From positions 7,810-39,866 of the forward strand of contig PYST01000355.1 of the NCBI GenBank assembly GCA_003049485.1: 32,057 nt of DNA, given 5' to 3'. This DNA comes from Ophioceras dolichostomum. Its lineage: Eukaryota > Ascomycota > Sordariomycetes > Magnaporthales > Ophioceraceae. A model generated the notes under the pieces. It saw nothing but the letters and a program-made list of their open reading frames with translations. It did not search any database and had not been told where the DNA came from. Below are positions 31,172-32,057 of this stretch, in pieces. The position numbers were made by a program, and so were the translations under genes. Each line of letters starts with the position of its first letter. The first letter of the stretch is position 1.

Positions 31172-31585
31172 ATGGCTCCCGGTCGCTCTGAAAGCGGGCC
31201 TTCCCTAGCCCAACACTCAGCATTCCACGCCACCGCCCGAGTCCAAGCAGGCGCCGAAACCTCAATGCTCAAGACGCAAGTCGTCCAAGGCCGCCGGTCA
31301 ACCCCTCGAGGTACGTCCCCACGCCGAAGCACTATTTAGCGATTCCATTACCTCCAAGGCACCCGTGCCAGGCTTGATGCAGGCACCGCCTCCGCCCCCA
31401 CACCAGCATCCGTAGCAGCGGTACTCCGCGGCTGGGCCCTTCCGCCACTTCTCTTTCTCCTCGGCATCCAGTACAGCAACAGTTCCCCACGCTACCGGTC
31501 CATCCGCTCTCCAATCGAGTGCTACCGCGCCCCCCGCCGCCGGGGGCTCTACCAGCCGCCTCCAGCGACGGCCCCGCCAGTCTAG
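31172..31585 (+). CDS. Candidate two-exon small protein, unknown function
   Basis: Exon 1 (31172-31310) starts MAPGRSESGPSLAQHSAF. A 48-bp intron (31311-31358, GTACGT...CTCCAAG) joins it in frame to exon 2 (31359-31585), ending in TAG, for 121 residues. Without splicing the frame stops after 55 residues. Exon 2 encodes an Ala/Leu-rich hydrophobic stretch (VLRGWALPPLLFLLGI) that could be a membrane segment, then an Arg/Pro-rich tail. A TATA box lies 180 bases upstream. The intron is near the lower length limit and no strong branch site is seen; the opposite strand is also open here because of GC content. I do not recognise a family. Confidence 0.35.
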
Positions 31586-31968
31586 ATCCCACGACGGACC
31601 AAAAAAAAAATTTCACTGGGTAGGCCGCCACTCCTGATCCCGGCATTCTGATTGCAAACGCCGGTTGGTTCTGTTGAAGGGAACAAAAGGGATGAATGTC
31701 TCGCCGTAGAACCTGTAAAGTCCGAATTTTCACTGGTTCCGAGTTGTAGAACTACAACCAAGATAAATAAGTACTACCGGTTGGTGCTTCGCGCGATCCG
31801 GCCATCTTTGTCCCCGGCAGTTACAGGATACCTTGTTTGTAATTTCCGGCCTCTTCTAACTTTAACGGAAGGCTGAGCAATTGTTACTGAACGGACCACC
31901 GATCCAAATAAAGGATGTTCCTGGTAACGCCGTAGTCCGACACAATGCCATTAAGTCACAAAGACAGG
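31586..31968. other. Intergenic region
   Basis: Contains a ten-base A run near 31601-31610 and no supported gene. Confidence 0.4.

Positions 31969-32006
<38 letters not shown>
31969..32006. repeat. TGA trinucleotide microsatellite
   Basis: Thirty-eight bases of uninterrupted TGA repeat (about 12.5 units) near the right end of the window. Confidence 0.95.
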
Positions 32007-32057
32007 TATTTAACGTCTGAAGTCGGAATCTGCCCGAGATCCCTGCCTCCCGAGGGG

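Noticed and set aside
31969..32006. CRISPR or telomeric array
   Set aside because: It is a simple TGA microsatellite; no direct repeats with spacers and no TTAGGG runs are present in the window.

Overview
The window is nuclear DNA from a filamentous ascomycete (Pezizomycotina, probably a Sordariomycete; the class is an inference). This rests on short GT-AG introns, TATA and pyrimidine-rich promoters, F-box genes, a DUF1996 secreted protein, a Tri3-like acyltransferase, solo LTR retrotransposon copies and RIP-like decay. No bacterial features, rRNA, CRISPR array or complete tRNA was seen. It reads as a gene-poor accessory or repeat-rich segment with a few intact genes among pseudogenes.

Left part (1-9700). 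A low-complexity Gly/Asn/Ser-rich protein gene (530-1888) is broken by two compensating frameshifts. An intact HxxxDG acyltransferase (3174-4784) follows. Then comes a mobile-element patch: a tRNA-derived, Pol III-type SINE-like element (about 4988-5173), a 234-bp solo LTR (5489-5722) and a second-family 206-bp solo LTR (5746-5951), each LTR with a perfect 5-bp target duplication. A small charged coiled-coil reading frame (6156-6526), an intact F-box protein (7305-8564) and an intact disordered protein on the minus strand (8835-9479) complete it.

Middle part (9700-23500). About 3.6 kb without a convincing gene precedes a secreted DUF1996 protein with three exons (13297-14551). Next come three decayed F-box genes (about 14978-16029 minus, 17778-19204 plus, 19478-20338 minus), a 21-bp minisatellite, a possible translation-GTPase fragment, another decayed gene (20583-21413), a third solo LTR (21502-21735) and a decayed long disordered-protein gene on the minus strand (21741-23453).

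Right part (23500-32057). An intact disordered protein (24786-25583, minus) is a paralogue of 8835-9479. Both carry an FTPxPPxxSxLxxHL motif and a SYGTGVIN motif near the C terminus. A multi-exon gene of unknown function on the minus strand (26817-29304) is interrupted by a solo LTR, a frameshift, an in-frame TAG, and a single N flanked by an exact 56-bp duplication that looks like an assembly artefact. A fifth solo LTR (30080-30312), a tentative two-exon small gene (31172-31585) and a TGA-repeat microsatellite close the window.

Two observations stand out. First, nearly all in-frame stops in decayed genes are TAG or TAA where a glutamine codon is the natural ancestor, the expected footprint of CpA-to-TpA repeat-induced point mutation. 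Second, the disordered paralogue family with the FTPxPP/HL motif is one I cannot assign to any known family.
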